64,000 nucleotides of DNA from Xylanibacter muris (GCF_013166605.1 NZ_JABKKF010000003.1:186001-250000); one strand, 5' to 3'. Positions 43,380 through 53,265 are shown, counted from the first letter of the stretch. Notes: a model not told the origin generated them from the sequence alone. Numbers and translations: made by a program.

Positions 43380-45302
43380 TTAATATCTGAATGTATAGCC
43401 GATATGTATCTGCAGATAATTGTTACGTTGTTTATATCCTGACATCAGGTTGCTTCCAGTATAGTCGAAGACTGTCCAGCGACTGCCTTCCCAATATCGT
43501 TTATTGGCCATGTTGGTAATCATAAGATTGTAGTCTACACCAATGCTGATACCGGAATACTCGTATGCAACTCCAAAGCGTGCACATACATTCATTCTTT
43601 TTAATGGGGAAGTCTCGAAATCCTGCGATTTATCCACTTTCGCGTAATTATGTTCCACATACGTTTCCGTATAAGAAACATTTTTCTTATACAGGTCCAT
43701 TGTACCGGATGCTTGAATATGATGCGGATATAATTCTATACCGTCAAGCAGGTTGTCTGTCATGCCAAAACGGTCCATGGCGTATGCCTTTAATTTCTCT
43801 CCATCAGAAGTTCCTGATAATTTCATCTTTGCAGACAGTCCCCAGTTGATGACCGGTCCGACGTTTATCTGTATATGGCTGGTCTTTGTTACAGGAAATC
43901 TGTATGAGGCAAGAATGGGTATCTCTAATGCACTAAAGGTGTAATCTTCTTGATAGTTGTCTTGTATTTTTCCTTTTGCGTAATATATATCGGAACCGAC
44001 CATTACATTTCTGACATCATTAGACTGGAAAGTATTCTTGTATTTATAGTGAATGAAATTCATTCCTGCTGTCAGATACAGGTTTTTATATACCCGTATA
44101 TCGGCATAGCCTCCGAACGAAAAGCCCGATGAATTTGAGTAAGAAGCTTCTTCAAGACTTGTACCGTTCGCATAGTTTACAGGGCTACCGGTATAGCTGC
44201 CTCCAGATGAGGCGGAAATCATAGGAAACATGTAACCGGCATTGAAGCCAAAGGATAATGCCCTGCCACCGATTCCAGAGATCGGAATTATGGCAACCAA
44301 CGGCTTTGCCTCCTGGCTGACATTAATACCTGATGTTTGTTTGCCGGTTGTAACGTTTACACTTGCTTCGCGGCTCATGTTTATCGGTTCATTGGGAGTA
44401 CAATGTATTCTAAGCAGATTGTCTGCCACTTTCGTTACCTGGCACCAATGAGGGAAATCTCCGAATTTCCAGTCTTGGGCATCGGTCAGTATATTCACAT
44501 ATTCGTCTCCTCCATCCGGTCCGAAATGAAGTTCGTTTTTAGAGAATGCCAGATGGTCAAGTCCGGCACCCTGGTAAATGTTGATGACTACGGTTTTGGT
44601 TGAACTTTCCACTTTTATCTCTGCAGAGCGATCCTCGTTCTTGTCGTTGGCAAGAGCCGTTAATTTTATCTTACCGTTTTCCTTTGTTGATACAACCCAG
44701 CCGGGAATGCTTGTCACTTCCCAATTTGTATTGGAGCGGATTTCTATTGTATTTGTCTCGCCTTTGTAAGGAAAGGTAAGGTTCTCGACAGACGGAATCA
44801 ACATTTCAGGTGCCTTTTCGTTTTTTACGAGAACAATTTTTGTCTTGTTCCCCATTCTTACCAATACTTCGCAAGTACGGTCAGAACTATCTTCATTTGC
44901 ATCACTGATAATGTATATTTTCCCTTTCTCTTTTTTTATTTTGCACCAACCCTCGTTGTTGTCTTTGATAGATGCCGACCATGATCCGTTGCCGTCAACG
45001 GTAATGACATCCTGTCCGCCCTGATAAGGTATGACAACTTCATTGTCTGACAGGGAAAAAGGCTTGACCGTATTAGGTTTTCTAAGAATACGGTCTATCC
45101 AGGCAATTCTTTTCTCACTATCGGGAACATAAAGATTGTTGCCGCAGTTGATTACTTGCTGAAACTTAGATCTGGCTTTCTCCAGTTTTCCCTGCTCTAC
45201 AAGGGTGTTTCCTTCTTGATACAACATCCTGCAGCTTTGAGCGGACATTTGTATATTGCCAATCCAAAACAGTGATGTTATAAATAACAAAGATTTAATC
45301 AT
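43380..45302 (-). CDS. BACON-domain outer-membrane beta-barrel protein
   Basis: A 640-residue protein: signal peptide (to about 22), a TPR-like pair (YQEGNTLVEQGKLEKARSKFQ), three BACON-type Ig domains (about 75-160, 163-250, 253-335; e.g. VDGNGSWSASI, RSNTNWEVTSI), then a barrel of about 300 residues ending in ..IHIGYTFRY with a terminal aromatic residue. BACON domains are common in Bacteroidales surface proteins. Here it would anchor or gate an envelope complex. The start overlaps the kinase stop by 4 bp, so the two are coupled. Confidence 0.82.
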   Translation of the reverse strand: MIKSLLFITSLFWIGNIQMSAQSCRMLYQEGNTLVEQGKLEKARSKFQQVINCGNNLYVPDSEKRIAWIDRILRKPNTVKPFSLSDNEVVIPYQGGQDVITVDGNGSWSASIKDNNEGWCKIKKEKGKIYIISDANEDSSDRTCEVLVRMGNKTKIVLVKNEKAPEMLIPSVENLTFPYKGETNTIEIRSNTNWEVTSIPGWVVSTKENGKIKLTALANDKNEDRSAEIKVESSTKTVVINIYQGAGLDHLAFSKNELHFGPDGGDEYVNILTDAQDWKFGDFPHWCQVTKVADNLLRIHCTPNEPINMSREASVNVTTGKQTSGINVSQEAKPLVAIIPISGIGGRALSFGFNAGYMFPMISASSGGSYTGSPVNYANGTSLEEASYSNSSGFSFGGYADIRVYKNLYLTAGMNFIHYKYKNTFQSNDVRNVMVGSDIYYAKGKIQDNYQEDYTFSALEIPILASYRFPVTKTSHIQINVGPVINWGLSAKMKLSGTSDGEKLKAYAMDRFGMTDNLLDGIELYPHHIQASGTMDLYKKNVSYTETYVEHNYAKVDKSQDFETSPLKRMNVCARFGVAYEYSGISIGVDYNLMITNMANKRYWEGSRWTVFDYTGSNLMSGYKQRNNYLQIHIGYTFRY

Positions 45303-46624
45303 AAACTATTTATTTTGTTTTTTAATACTCCCGACATTTTGTCTCGTTTCTCTGAAAAGACTTCTATTTGAAACGGTAAGTTTTCATTTGTAACAAAGTC
45401 AAGCGTGTCGCATATACCTTTGTATTCTTTTAAATCAGTAATGACATTCTGTATGGATGTTATTCTCTTATGTAGACTGTCACGGATTGTCCTGTCTTTA
45501 TTTCGTTCTTTCAAAGCTTTTGAATATTTGGAAAATGCTTCATTTAATCGCTTTATGGACATACTGTAATTAATATGTTCTGCCGCATTTGTCTCTTGTT
45601 TTTGTAATGACAGAATAGAATCACCGCTATTTCTGTAAATGGTGAAAAGGTCTAACTCTTTTGGTTTTGAATTCCAAATAGAAAGGATGCAAAAAACAGA
45701 GCCTGTGATAAGTGATAAGATCCCCATAAACATGTAATGGTTCTTCTTTCCTTTTTTTTGTGCATATTCTGCGATATACTCTGCTGACGGACGTTTCTGC
45801 GGGTTTTCACTCAGACAAGCATATATTATAGACTTTATTTTTTTTGAAACAGCCGAGTTGATAGGGGGAATTTGTATTCCGTCAAGTTGAGCTGCCCCTC
45901 CTTTGTCTCCGAAAGGAACGTCTCCTGTCAGTAATTCATACACTGTTGCCCCCAAAGACCAGATGTCACTACTCGTATCAGGCTTGTAGCCGTCTTTGAA
46001 TCTTTCTGGCGGCATATAAATTGTAGTTCCGCAGCTTTCATTATCCCAGTACAGGTCATTTTCGACTCCGGATTTAACGCTTATACCAAAATCTGTAATG
46101 CAATAGTTTCTATTGGTATCTATGAGAATATTTGCCGGTTTGATATCCTGATGGATTATGGGGGGATTGGATGAATGGAGGTAGTTTAGTCCTGAAGCCA
46201 CATCGGACAGGAACTTCCAGATATCATCTTCATTACTGAACTTCCCGACAAGAGACTCTGCTGAGCCGTTTTCGCAAAACGGCATTACAAGATAAGGCAT
46301 TCCGTCATAGATGGAGTAGTCTGTTGTCGGTAAAAGATTGGTATGATGACAATTGAATATAGTCTTGAACTCCGACCTGAAGTTCTGTTCACCATCTACG
46401 TCAAGAATACTTTTAGGCCGATATATCTTTATGGCAACAAGAACACCTGTTCCGTCAATACGTATCACATCGTCTGTTTCTTCCGACAATTTCGTATCAA
46501 TGGACTCATAGTTCTCTGCCAGCCATACATCCGCAGTGCCACCTTCTGTACTTAGAAGCTTGATAAGCCTGTAATGTCCGTCGAAAAGAATCCCTTCATT
46601 TATGTATTTTCCTAAATCATGCAT
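45299..46624 (-). CDS. Hanks-type Ser/Thr protein kinase, second copy
   Basis: A 441-residue kinase closely similar to that at 40357-41829 over the kinase domain: STEGGTADVW (25-34), Lys66 in VAIK, HQDIKPAN (158-165), DFG (178-180), PPE in place of APE. A membrane helix at 297-316 is followed by a predicted coiled coil of about 120 residues. The periplasmic parts of the two kinases differ, so they may sense different signals for one pathway. Confidence 0.92.
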   Translation of the reverse strand: MHDLGKYINEGILFDGHYRLIKLLSTEGGTADVWLAENYESIDTKLSEETDDVIRIDGTGVLVAIKIYRPKSILDVDGEQNFRSEFKTIFNCHHTNLLPTTDYSIYDGMPYLVMPFCENGSAESLVGKFSNEDDIWKFLSDVASGLNYLHSSNPPIIHQDIKPANILIDTNRNYCITDFGISVKSGVENDLYWDNESCGTTIYMPPERFKDGYKPDTSSDIWSLGATVYELLTGDVPFGDKGGAAQLDGIQIPPINSAVSKKIKSIIYACLSENPQKRPSAEYIAEYAQKKGKKNHYMFMGILSLITGSVFCILSIWNSKPKELDLFTIYRNSGDSILSLQKQETNAAEHINYSMSIKRLNEAFSKYSKALKERNKDRTIRDSLHKRITSIQNVITDLKEYKGICDTLDFVTNENLPFQIEVFSEKRDKMSGVLKNKINSL

Positions 46625-46625
46625 G

Positions 46626-47627
46626 TCACTGTAGGAATAGTACGTCTCCTTCTTTCAATTTCGAGAAAATGTTGATGTCGTTTAGTTTGGCAAGTGATGC
46701 CAGTTGAATACCGAATTTTTGTGATATTCCGTATAGAGTGTCATTTGATTTTATACGATATGTATCCTGAAGACCGGAATATTTCTTCTTCTTTTTTTCC
46801 AAATATACTATGTCGCCTTCTTTTATTTCTGTAGGAGTGGCTGTTTCATTATATTCCAATATCTTGGATTGGGGAATGTCGTATTTCAGGGCAATAGATG
46901 CAATGCTTTCACCCGGATAAAGGATTGTGCAACGGACATTGTTTATATCTACTACAAATTTCTTGACGATGCTTGTCATTTCGATCTCCTCCTCGCTTTC
47001 TTCAGTATCATCCATGACACAATCAGAGTTAAAAACAATTTTAGATGACGAAATATGTTTGGTTATCGTTACTGTTTTACCGGCACGCAGTTTTACGCCT
47101 CCGTTGATGGCATATAATTTGTATGCGTCAATGAATCCAATCAATGCTTTTGCATAGTTTCCGGCTGTTGCATATCCTGCTTTTTGAAGTCCAATTGCCC
47201 ATGCCCTATAATCATATACGCTCTTTGAAAATAGGTTTCTATATCTGCCGTTGTTTTTTAGAAACAAGGCATGGTCGCGAAAGGAGTCTGCTGCTGAAGA
47301 ATATTTTCGGAAGCGGCTTTTCTGACGCTCATCATCCCATGCGAGATATATCGGACCCGTCCAACCGCCATACGCCTTCACACCGAAATGATTGTTTGCA
47401 TTTCTTGTCAATGAACTCTTTCCTGCCCCAGACTCCAGAATTCCTTGCGCCAAAGTTATGGATGCAGGTATGCCGTATTCCTTCTCTTGTGCCAATGCTA
47501 TTTGACTGTACTGGGAGATATAAGAATGAATGTCTGAGGAGGATTGAGATTTAGTGGGGGCTATTGGCATCCACAAAACAAAAAAAACAAGGGAAAAATC
47601 TCTAAATAATAGCCTAAAATTTTTCAT
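46626..47627 (-). CDS. Secreted glucosaminidase with LysM domains
   Basis: A 333-residue protein with a signal peptide-like start and a glucosaminidase (FlgJ/Mannosyl-glycoprotein family) domain at about 35-170: ITLAQGILESGAGKSSLTRNANNHFGVK with catalytic Glu, YRAWAIGLQKAGYATAGNYA. Two LysM-like repeats follow (YPGESIASIALKYD.., IKSNDTLYGISQKFG..). It should open peptidoglycan locally so that an envelope-spanning assembly can pass, as FlgJ does for flagella. Confidence 0.88.
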   Translation of the reverse strand: MKNFRLLFRDFSLVFFVLWMPIAPTKSQSSSDIHSYISQYSQIALAQEKEYGIPASITLAQGILESGAGKSSLTRNANNHFGVKAYGGWTGPIYLAWDDERQKSRFRKYSSAADSFRDHALFLKNNGRYRNLFSKSVYDYRAWAIGLQKAGYATAGNYAKALIGFIDAYKLYAINGGVKLRAGKTVTITKHISSSKIVFNSDCVMDDTEESEEEIEMTSIVKKFVVDINNVRCTILYPGESIASIALKYDIPQSKILEYNETATPTEIKEGDIVYLEKKKKKYSGLQDTYRIKSNDTLYGISQKFGIQLASLAKLNDINIFSKLKEGDVLFLQ

Positions 47628-48798
47628 TGAATTTTTTTATGTCTTCTTCTGTCCAATTATCTGGATATTTTATACATACAATTCTATTTGAATTCCATTC
47701 GCATGCTTTCTGTACAATATCTCCAATAAATAACTCCCAATAGAAATTCACAGCAGTTTCTCCGATATGGGTTCTTTTTTCTATCCAATTACCCAATTCT
47801 ATTCCTGTAAGCAATGCACCTGCGCATTGTATTAAAACGACTGTCGTTCCTGCCGCAGCAACGCTTCCTGCCCCTGTTCCTATTATTTTTGCTGCATGTT
47901 TCCATTTCACTACAACTTCCCCATAATTCTCTACGGCTTTAGTTATAGGTATTCCAATAGTTTTAACATTTGCTAAAGTTATATCCAATGAAGTGTTTAT
48001 GGCATTGAACCCGACTTTCGCCATATCCAAAAATCTCAGTTCTCCTTTAAATGCTTTTCCTGTCACATTAATTATTTCAAATACGAGTCCGACCACTCCC
48101 ATACCTTTCGGTACGTTTAATAAGTGTTCTGATAACTTTAGGCTTTTTTGGGAAATATTATATGCTGTAAATTGTCTAAATTTGGAATTGTGATTAATGT
48201 GAAACCATTTACCATGCCTATATTTTTCTGGTAATAACATTTCTTTAAGAATTTGATTCCAGTCTACATGAAGTGTTAAGTTTTTGGTTCGTTCATAGAA
48301 AATTATAAATTTTTGCCCAAGAATAAACGATATGCCATTAATTGGAGGATAAGAATTATCCCAGCCATCTTTCAATACTTGCCCAAACCATTTTGTTAGT
48401 TCGCTGGTCAGACTATTGGGTGGAGTTGCTTGTTTTGAAGTGCTATTTTTCAATAAGGGATTATACGTAATAGCTATCGACAGTAGTTTTTGCAAACAGG
48501 CAAAGGTGTAATCCCCCATGATACCATTCTCTGTGATGAATAGGAATCTTTGCAAACTTTTTACTGCTTCTTCAGTATTACAACCATAATATCCGTCAAC
48601 TTCAAGAATTTTCCAACTGTTAGATATTTCATTTCTATGATGTATATATTGGAAATAGTATTGATTTTGTAAAAGTCTTGGTTTTGAATAATCTTCTCGA
48701 ATAAGTACAATAGCCTTTGCTCTTGCTCTATTCAGCATTGTTTGAATTTCTTTTACCTTAGAATTAAAAACTAAAGGTGTTGTTTTTCGGTATTCCAT
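47614..48798 (-). CDS. Peptidoglycan-binding protein with hydrophobic C-terminus
   Basis: A 394-residue protein without a signal peptide. Residues 70-110 fit a peptidoglycan-binding domain_1 (YYGCNTEEAVKSLQRFLFITENGIMGDYTFACLQ; wall-binding helix bundle). Residues ~310-350 are Gly/Ala rich and hydrophobic (GTGAGSVAAAGTTVVLIQ), able to insert in a membrane. It overlaps the glucosaminidase gene by 14 bp. A wall-bound structural part or a delivered pore-type effector are both possible; no immunity gene is visible. Not recognised as a family. Confidence 0.6.
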   Translation of the reverse strand: MEYRKTTPLVFNSKVKEIQTMLNRARAKAIVLIREDYSKPRLLQNQYYFQYIHHRNEISNSWKILEVDGYYGCNTEEAVKSLQRFLFITENGIMGDYTFACLQKLLSIAITYNPLLKNSTSKQATPPNSLTSELTKWFGQVLKDGWDNSYPPINGISFILGQKFIIFYERTKNLTLHVDWNQILKEMLLPEKYRHGKWFHINHNSKFRQFTAYNISQKSLKLSEHLLNVPKGMGVVGLVFEIINVTGKAFKGELRFLDMAKVGFNAINTSLDITLANVKTIGIPITKAVENYGEVVVKWKHAAKIIGTGAGSVAAAGTTVVLIQCAGALLTGIELGNWIEKRTHIGETAVNFYWELFIGDIVQKACEWNSNRIVCIKYPDNWTEEDIKKFNEKF

Positions 48799-48814
48799 AA
48801 TATTAATATATGGT

Positions 48815-50623
48815 CTATTCTATACAATATAAGCCGATTTTTATTGGCATCAAAATGCATGAATTATTTTCAATAGTTCTTTTAAATGATAATTCAATAT
48901 TCTTATTTAGGGCAATATCATAATTCTTCTTGTCCTTAAATTCAATATCGATATACAGTCCACGCTGGACTGAGGCTTGTCCGGCTGCTCCTTCAATATG
49001 AATCTTGATAAAGATTCTTTTGAATTCCTCTTTTCCATATATGGAGATAAGTTCCTTTCTGACAAATGCCTCTATATCCATCTTTGTGTAAAGCCGGTCG
49101 TTGGTAAGGGTATAATATCTTATCAGTTCATATCGTTGGTCCGCATTAGCCTTGTCCTTACCGCCTATGGCGGAAACGATGACAGGTACATTGTTCTCTA
49201 TAACCGGCAGTTTCTTGCATTCTAACTTGGATGTCATGTCTGTTCCGGCTGTCACATCCAACATATTGCCTAAAGCGCCTTGAGTGGTCAGAAAAGAAAC
49301 TTTTGTAACGGAACTTGTTATGGTTTGCTTTATGTTTTTCATCACATACGTTCCGCTGTCATATTTGAATTTGTCATTCTTCTCGCCAACGCTTTTGGCA
49401 ATCTTATTCACCAACTCCTTCAGTCGTTTGATGTCCTGACCGTCTTTCAGGTTATTATACTCAATGAAGGCATAATAATCCTCTACGAAATGATTGTATA
49501 GATTACGGATGTCTCTATACAAGTCCCCGTTATGATAACAGTGTGCATCAAAATCACGTATTACGAATTCTTCTGATGACATGGAGAAGCCTTGCTTTTG
49601 TGCGGCATTGCTTGTCTCCAATACGGTAATAAAGAATGAATCTTCCTGTCTTTGTAGTTTTGCCACAGGAGCCGCCTGGGTTAAAGTAACTGAGTTTACG
49701 TCAATATTTACGACAGGTATTACATTGGCAATGACTTTGCAGTCGTCATTTATGATATAATTATCAGGAAATTCTATCTGCAACCAAAGGGTGTCTTCAT
49801 TAAAACAATTCAGGATGTCGCTTTCAAGCCAGTTCTGGAAAATTCGTGGGTATGACCTTTTTCTAAATATGTCTCTATTGTGGGTCTTGTCTGTTATACA
49901 GAGTAATATTCCTCCTGGAAGTTCTTGAAGTATCTCTTGCCAATATTCAATGACAGACAGGAATCTTCCGGATACCTGTTGGGCATCAAAAGGTTCCAGC
50001 ATCTCTATATCTTCCATTCTGTTCATTGTGCTGAACTCAATGGATTCGGAAGAGCCTCCTACGACGGATATGGTCTTGGGATATACATTATCCGTTTTTT
50101 GCAGGAATATGGAAAAACCGTCAAGCGATTCTATTTCTGCTTTTGTCTGAATGCCAATCCAGAGTTTATTGGGATGTTCCATAGACACATCGTATGTGTG
50201 TTCTTTGAACGTCAGTCTGTTTTGGGTCAGGACATATATATCCTCGCACGGTATGAGGGTGTTCTTAAACAGAGGGAGATAATTGATTGTTGCTTTGTTT
50301 GCCTTAGACTTGTATGAGAATGATGTTCCGGATTCAGTCTGTATGCAACTACAGTCTTTGTTCTTCTTAAAAACAGGAGACACCAATGCTATGGCCGGCA
50401 TAGCCTCTATTTGCCGCATGGGAATAAAACTCTCACAAAACCGGTCAATAAGCTTTTGGTCGATACTTTCTATATAATCGCGTATTTTCTGCGTTTCATA
50501 CAATAAAGCGACAAGCATCATTTTTGCAATCGGGTCCATCAGTTGATAGTCAACCGTCTCGGACATCATTGACTGCAAATGTTCAATTACGTCATTTATT
50601 CTTTTTTGCAATTCAATATCCAT
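48815..50623 (-). CDS. TssF-like type VI baseplate subunit
   Basis: A 602-residue protein. The N-terminus (DPIAKMMLVALLYETQKIRDYIESI.., then RFCESFIP..IEAMPAIALVSP) fits the TssF pattern of a helical start followed by a conserved Pro-Ala segment. TssF pairs with TssG and TssK to form the wedge of the type VI baseplate. The neighbours encode TssE-, TssK- and TssG-like proteins. The match is to the Bacteroidetes subtype by general pattern; a profile search would settle it. Confidence 0.78.
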   Translation of the reverse strand: MDIELQKRINDVIEHLQSMMSETVDYQLMDPIAKMMLVALLYETQKIRDYIESIDQKLIDRFCESFIPMRQIEAMPAIALVSPVFKKNKDCSCIQTESGTSFSYKSKANKATINYLPLFKNTLIPCEDIYVLTQNRLTFKEHTYDVSMEHPNKLWIGIQTKAEIESLDGFSIFLQKTDNVYPKTISVVGGSSESIEFSTMNRMEDIEMLEPFDAQQVSGRFLSVIEYWQEILQELPGGILLCITDKTHNRDIFRKRSYPRIFQNWLESDILNCFNEDTLWLQIEFPDNYIINDDCKVIANVIPVVNIDVNSVTLTQAAPVAKLQRQEDSFFITVLETSNAAQKQGFSMSSEEFVIRDFDAHCYHNGDLYRDIRNLYNHFVEDYYAFIEYNNLKDGQDIKRLKELVNKIAKSVGEKNDKFKYDSGTYVMKNIKQTITSSVTKVSFLTTQGALGNMLDVTAGTDMTSKLECKKLPVIENNVPVIVSAIGGKDKANADQRYELIRYYTLTNDRLYTKMDIEAFVRKELISIYGKEEFKRIFIKIHIEGAAGQASVQRGLYIDIEFKDKKNYDIALNKNIELSFKRTIENNSCILMPIKIGLYCIE

Positions 50624-50625
50624 TG

Positions 50626-51123
50626 CTATATTTTTATTCGCTTAACAGTCGGTTCCATCAAAAAGCTCATGTCTTTTTTATATTGAGTGAGCGTTCCTAA
50701 ACCATCGTCAAGCATACCTGTTATTACAATTGTGACCTCATATTTTGAAAGCAACTTGTGGCTACCCCTCTTTTCTTCCGTTATGGAACCCAATTCTATC
50801 GACACATCTACTTGCTTCAGTTGAGGTTCATAAACGCTAAGGCTCTTCTCTATGCTTTCCCTGCATTCTTTCAATGTTACTTCATTGTAAAGCCCGTTGC
50901 TGTAGTTCCCGTTCTGGCCATGATTGAAACTCCTGAAATGCACATTGGAATATTCATGATTCCAATATTCAAAACCGAAATCATCGTCAGCTGCGAAGCT
51001 GCCTTTAGGAGTAAAAACGATCAATTCTATGAAATTGTCAATCATGGCAATCCTATCATCCAGATTTCTTGCGATGACTAAAGATTCCTTTTCGTATGTA
51101 AGAGGTGTCTTGATAAATCCCAT
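50626..51123 (-). CDS. TssE/gp25-like baseplate protein
   Basis: A 165-residue protein of the gp25/TssE group: MIDNFIELIVFTPKGSFAADDDFGFEYW is the conserved gp25 segment (start of a polymerising wedge), followed by LKECRESIEKSLSVYEPQLKQVDVSI. In contractile machines gp25 starts sheath assembly. No sheath gene follows in this window. Confidence 0.82.
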   Translation of the reverse strand: MGFIKTPLTYEKESLVIARNLDDRIAMIDNFIELIVFTPKGSFAADDDFGFEYWNHEYSNVHFRSFNHGQNGNYSNGLYNEVTLKECRESIEKSLSVYEPQLKQVDVSIELGSITEEKRGSHKLLSKYEVTIVITGMLDDGLGTLTQYKKDMSFLMEPTVKRIKI

Positions 51124-51125
51124 CT

Positions 51126-52355
51126 TTATATCTGCTTACCTGCAAAAGGATTACCTTTTCTAATCTGTGCGTTATAGGTTTCCACATCAGAGAAAACACC
51201 GTCTTTGAACGCAATGACCTTTATTGTTATGTTTTTAGGCGGTTCTTTGTGCCAATTGTCTGCAAATCCGCTTTCCACCACTATCGTATTACCAGAACAG
51301 GAAGACTGGTTAGGCATACTTCCGTCAATAGTATAATAGACAGTAGAGCCCGGGGCGTTGTTTGTGATTTTAAATTGCACACTGCCGTATTTAATCAATT
51401 GCCTCAGCTGTCCCTTTTCTATAGATGGTGCGGCTAAGAAAGGTTTTTCGGCTGTGATCACAGGTTCTGCACAAAATGATTTGACTTTTTCATTTATTGT
51501 AAATGACAAATCCAATCCTTCACGTATAGTCTCATACGAGTTTCTGTAATTATAAGGAGTGTTTATGAATGAAAGATACTGCTGTGGATCACTGATATTG
51601 ATATAATCATCCAGGCTACAGGCACAATAGAAAGCGCTTGCCAGCTTCTGCAGGTAGGAAAGCAGTGTCATAGGGGTCATCATGTCACGTTCATTTTCCA
51701 TGGTAATCATGAGTTGCTGCACTATAGGCCAAAAAATCTTTACCGCGTCTTTCTTTTCTGTATATAATTTCTGCGGAAGGTTTGAGTCCAATTCCCTTAA
51801 GGTATGAAGAAAATCCTTTGCCAGTTCTTCATATTTGAAATGCGATTTCAGGAAAAGACATGGTGGAACGAAGTCGTTTTCATCGGAACGCCAACAGTAT
51901 TCGTCAAAAAGAATCTTTGCTATCGGCAACGAATTATCAGGAACAGGAGAATTCTCTTCTATTACCAAGAAGTCGTATAAAGGTTCGCACATACCGTCGT
52001 TTGTATCCCTACAGCCGTCAAGTACAGATATGCATAGATAGTACTTTCTTTCCGTGTCTTGCAAGGGCAGGGTAACGCGTGTGTCACAAGAGTTTGTATA
52101 GGTGGTGTCATATTGAATGTCTATGAGGCTGCCGTTTCTTGTCAGTCCTATACAGTCAATGGACACGATATCTATCACATTGTTGTTTATATCTATAGAC
52201 AAGTTGAAATTTCGTATGCATGGAAGAAGCCCCATACGGCCGCATGCTCCTAAAACAAGTCCTTTTGAGACTAATTCTTCCGTACACTTGTCTGACAGGG
52301 TGAGAATCTGGTCTGTGAGTCTCATTCCCTTCTTCCACATTATCCTTTTGGACAT
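51126..52355 (-). CDS. TssK-like baseplate/membrane connector
   Basis: A 409-residue protein starting with WKKGMRLTDQIL, similar to the TssK start (W.EGM.L). It has a beta-rich N-terminal half, a helical middle (LYTEKKDAVKIFWPIVQQL..), and a C-terminal domain that resembles a chitobiase/Fn3-like fold (APGSTVYYTIDGSMPN, ITIKVIAFKDGVFSD). TssK joins baseplate to membrane complex. The added Fn3-like domain is an odd feature. Confidence 0.72.
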   Translation of the reverse strand: MSKRIMWKKGMRLTDQILTLSDKCTEELVSKGLVLGACGRMGLLPCIRNFNLSIDINNNVIDIVSIDCIGLTRNGSLIDIQYDTTYTNSCDTRVTLPLQDTERKYYLCISVLDGCRDTNDGMCEPLYDFLVIEENSPVPDNSLPIAKILFDEYCWRSDENDFVPPCLFLKSHFKYEELAKDFLHTLRELDSNLPQKLYTEKKDAVKIFWPIVQQLMITMENERDMMTPMTLLSYLQKLASAFYCACSLDDYINISDPQQYLSFINTPYNYRNSYETIREGLDLSFTINEKVKSFCAEPVITAEKPFLAAPSIEKGQLRQLIKYGSVQFKITNNAPGSTVYYTIDGSMPNQSSCSGNTIVVESGFADNWHKEPPKNITIKVIAFKDGVFSDVETYNAQIRKGNPFAGKQI

Positions 52356-52356
52356 A

Positions 52357-53265
52357 TCAAATATTCGTGTTATAGTTCAAGTAATTATATATAGTTGTAT
52401 CAGAAATCCTTAGTGGTTGGGCTTCCTTTTCTATGTTGAATACCAATATGGAATCAACAGACAAGAAGAAGTCTTGTATGAATTGACGGTATGTTTCAAT
52501 CTCATCTAAGAAAGTAAGGAATTCACTGTCGCATTCGTCATCAGACCAATATGATATGGTGTAGGTCATGGCAGATTCAACAAACGAATTTCCTGCATAT
52601 ACATCTCCCAGACATCCTCCTTCCGAGTCGTTGTATTTGGGATGTGCGTCAGAAAACTCCTGTTGTTTCTTTTGAACACAAATGGATATTCCTTCATCTG
52701 ATAAAACTTTTCTCAGCAATAAAGTAATGAGTGTCCTGTTTCCTCTGATTGTTTTACAGGATACTATATAGGGAATTGTCCTTTTAACAAACCTGTTTCC
52801 CTTTTGTTTCTCCGGGATACGATCTAAAAGAATGTTTTGGATTACAGTATTGGTTTCTACATATTTATTAAGTTGTTCTCTTGCCTGTAGACGTAATTGA
52901 AGCAGTAACGTATCGATGGGGGCAAAATACCTGTATGCTTTTTCTTTTTCCTTCTCCTGTTTGGCATACTCTTCCGCAAACCTTTCTTTTTTATCGTGCT
53001 CGGGAATATGCTCAAATCTGTCTATACTGTGGAAAATATATTCAGGTAAGGAGTTATATAGGCTGTTTCTGCCCAGGTGCAACAACATACAATCCTTGAT
53101 TTGTTCGAGGTTTAGTATGTCTTTGTATGAATTGCGTTTGTGCAGTCCGCAGAATTTAACGTTGAATGTACCTTCAGGGTAATGACAGAGTAATGTCTCT
53201 GCATTAATGTCTTCCGGAATATTCTCAGGTTTTATAAAAACATTATAATCCGTAGTATTCTGCAT
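52357..53265 (-). CDS. TssG-like baseplate subunit (Bacteroidetes type)
   Basis: A 302-residue protein. LGRNSLYNSLPEYIFHSID near residue 85 and YFAPIDTLLLQLRLQARE near 115, with final NYLNYNTNI, fit the Bacteroidetes TssG pattern known to me (LP...FH; ...YNT). It overlaps the E1 gene by 23 bp. It would form a heterotrimer with two TssF. Confidence 0.7.
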   Translation of the reverse strand: MQNTTDYNVFIKPENIPEDINAETLLCHYPEGTFNVKFCGLHKRNSYKDILNLEQIKDCMLLHLGRNSLYNSLPEYIFHSIDRFEHIPEHDKKERFAEEYAKQEKEKEKAYRYFAPIDTLLLQLRLQAREQLNKYVETNTVIQNILLDRIPEKQKGNRFVKRTIPYIVSCKTIRGNRTLITLLLRKVLSDEGISICVQKKQQEFSDAHPKYNDSEGGCLGDVYAGNSFVESAMTYTISYWSDDECDSEFLTFLDEIETYRQFIQDFFLSVDSILVFNIEKEAQPLRISDTTIYNYLNYNTNI

